Assembly: GCF_041821085.1 (NCBI RefSeq)
Contig: NZ_JBGUAZ010000001.1
Location: 310,001 to 374,000, forward strand
Source of the DNA: Natrinema sp. HArc-T2
Lineage (GTDB): Archaea > Halobacteriota > Halobacteria > Halobacteriales > Natrialbaceae
Length of the DNA: 64,000 bases
Reading direction: 5' to 3'
This document shows positions 63,688 to 64,000 of this stretch, in pieces; within the stretch, counting starts at the first letter, position 1, and each line of letters opens with the position of its first letter. Below the pieces are notes generated by a model. It was not told where the DNA came from. It searched no databases and saw only the letters and a program-made list of their open reading frames with translations. The translations under genes and the position numbers were made by a program.

Positions 63688-64000
63688 TCAGGTAACGGGC
63701 AGCATTCGCGTGGTGAACCGCCCGGTTCGTACCTGCTGCCAGCCCCGGAGGTGGTCGTCGAGGTCCTCGTCGTCGGTGTCTACGTGCAGCGAGTCGATCC
63801 CGTCGAGTTTCTCGTCCGCGGCGACGACGGCGATATCGTCTGCCTGCCGGATCACCGGCGGTGAGATCTGGTGGTTCCCGCGACCGAAGAGAAAGCCCTG
63901 CCCGCCGATCGGTGAGACGACGATCGTCACTGGCTCCGTGATGACATCGAGGAGATCTGCCTCCGCGGCATCACGGGCGAGTACCGTTCCCTCGCGCCCG
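63688..64000 (-). CDS. ATP-NAD kinase family protein, C-terminal part
   Basis: The gene is cut by the window's right edge; 103 codons are visible and the frame is open to the last base. VSPIGGQGFLFGRGNHQIS, then VIRQADDIAVVAADEKLDGI, then VDTDDEDLDDHLRGWQQVRTG match the C-terminal half of archaeal ATP-NAD kinase/AcoX-like proteins, in which GGQGFLFGRGN forms part of the nucleotide site. A GTG at 63930 is not the real start because the family pattern continues upstream. Confidence 0.75.
   Translation of the reverse strand, partial: GREGTVLARDAAEADLLDVITEPVTIVVSPIGGQGFLFGRGNHQISPPVIRQADDIAVVAADEKLDGIDSLHVDTDDEDLDDHLRGWQQVRTGRFTTRMLPVT

Overview
The window is GC-rich archaeal chromosome from a haloarchaeon (class Halobacteria), probably Natrialbales/Natrialbaceae. 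The signs are very acidic proteins, TATA boxes about 27 nt upstream of start codons with little or no leader, twin-arginine lipoproteins, a HalOD1 domain, a halocyanin-like copper protein, Thi4 with an active-site cysteine, a CtaA-CtaB fusion and a bacterial-type leucyl-tRNA synthetase. Most of it reads as core chromosome with short, interleaved, often convergent transcription units. I found no rRNA, complete tRNA, CRISPR array or insertion sequence.

Layout. 0.5-6.3 kb: thiolase and its DUF35 partner, a DUF502 membrane protein, an alpha/beta hydrolase, the cobalamin subunit of methylmalonyl-CoA mutase coupled to MeaB, and an HD phosphohydrolase. 6.3-6.9 kb: AT-rich patch with one small membrane ORF. 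6.9-18.4 kb: LysE-type exporter, TlpA-like thioredoxin, a 1395-residue HEAT-repeat/PQQ-propeller protein, a Tat lipoprotein solute-binding protein coupled to an APC permease broken by an in-frame TGA, and topA. 18.6-24 kb: thi4, an unknown gene behind it, a thioesterase, a methyltransferase, a ThiR-type (HTH-ThiN) regulator, DUF420 and HalOD1 proteins. 24-35.8 kb: leuS, SDR, SPW protein, SLC13 transporter, halocyanin, ctaA-ctaB fusion, a membrane metalloprotease-like protein and a PadR-like regulator. 35.8-44.8 kb: acyl-CoA dehydrogenase and acyl-CoA ligase, squalene/phytoene synthase, HTTM-DCC pair, a large membrane protein and an HhH protein.

45-53 kb: a gluconeogenic aldolase-fructose bisphosphatase operon, a Tat-exported chymotrypsin-like protease, then orc1/cdc6 next to what looks like a replication origin: an AT-rich core flanked by inverted origin-recognition-box repeats, followed by glutamate dehydrogenase. 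53-64 kb: lipoprotein, membrane protein, RIO/Bud32-like kinase, aldehyde dehydrogenase, sugar-1-phosphate nucleotidylyltransferase, nitrilase, SRPBCC protein, small wHTH protein, AbrB-PhoU regulator, and the C-terminal part of an ATP-NAD kinase family gene cut by the window end.

Functional links: thi4 with the ThiR-type regulator and a candidate operator; MCM small subunit with MeaB, thiolase, acyl-CoA ligase and dehydrogenase in acyl/propionyl-CoA metabolism; ctaAB, DUF420 and halocyanin in respiration; orc1 with its origin. The most unusual items are the HEAT-PQQ protein, the binding-protein/APC-permease pair with a broken permease, the archaeal chymotrypsin-like protease, and an origin box on the far side of orc1.
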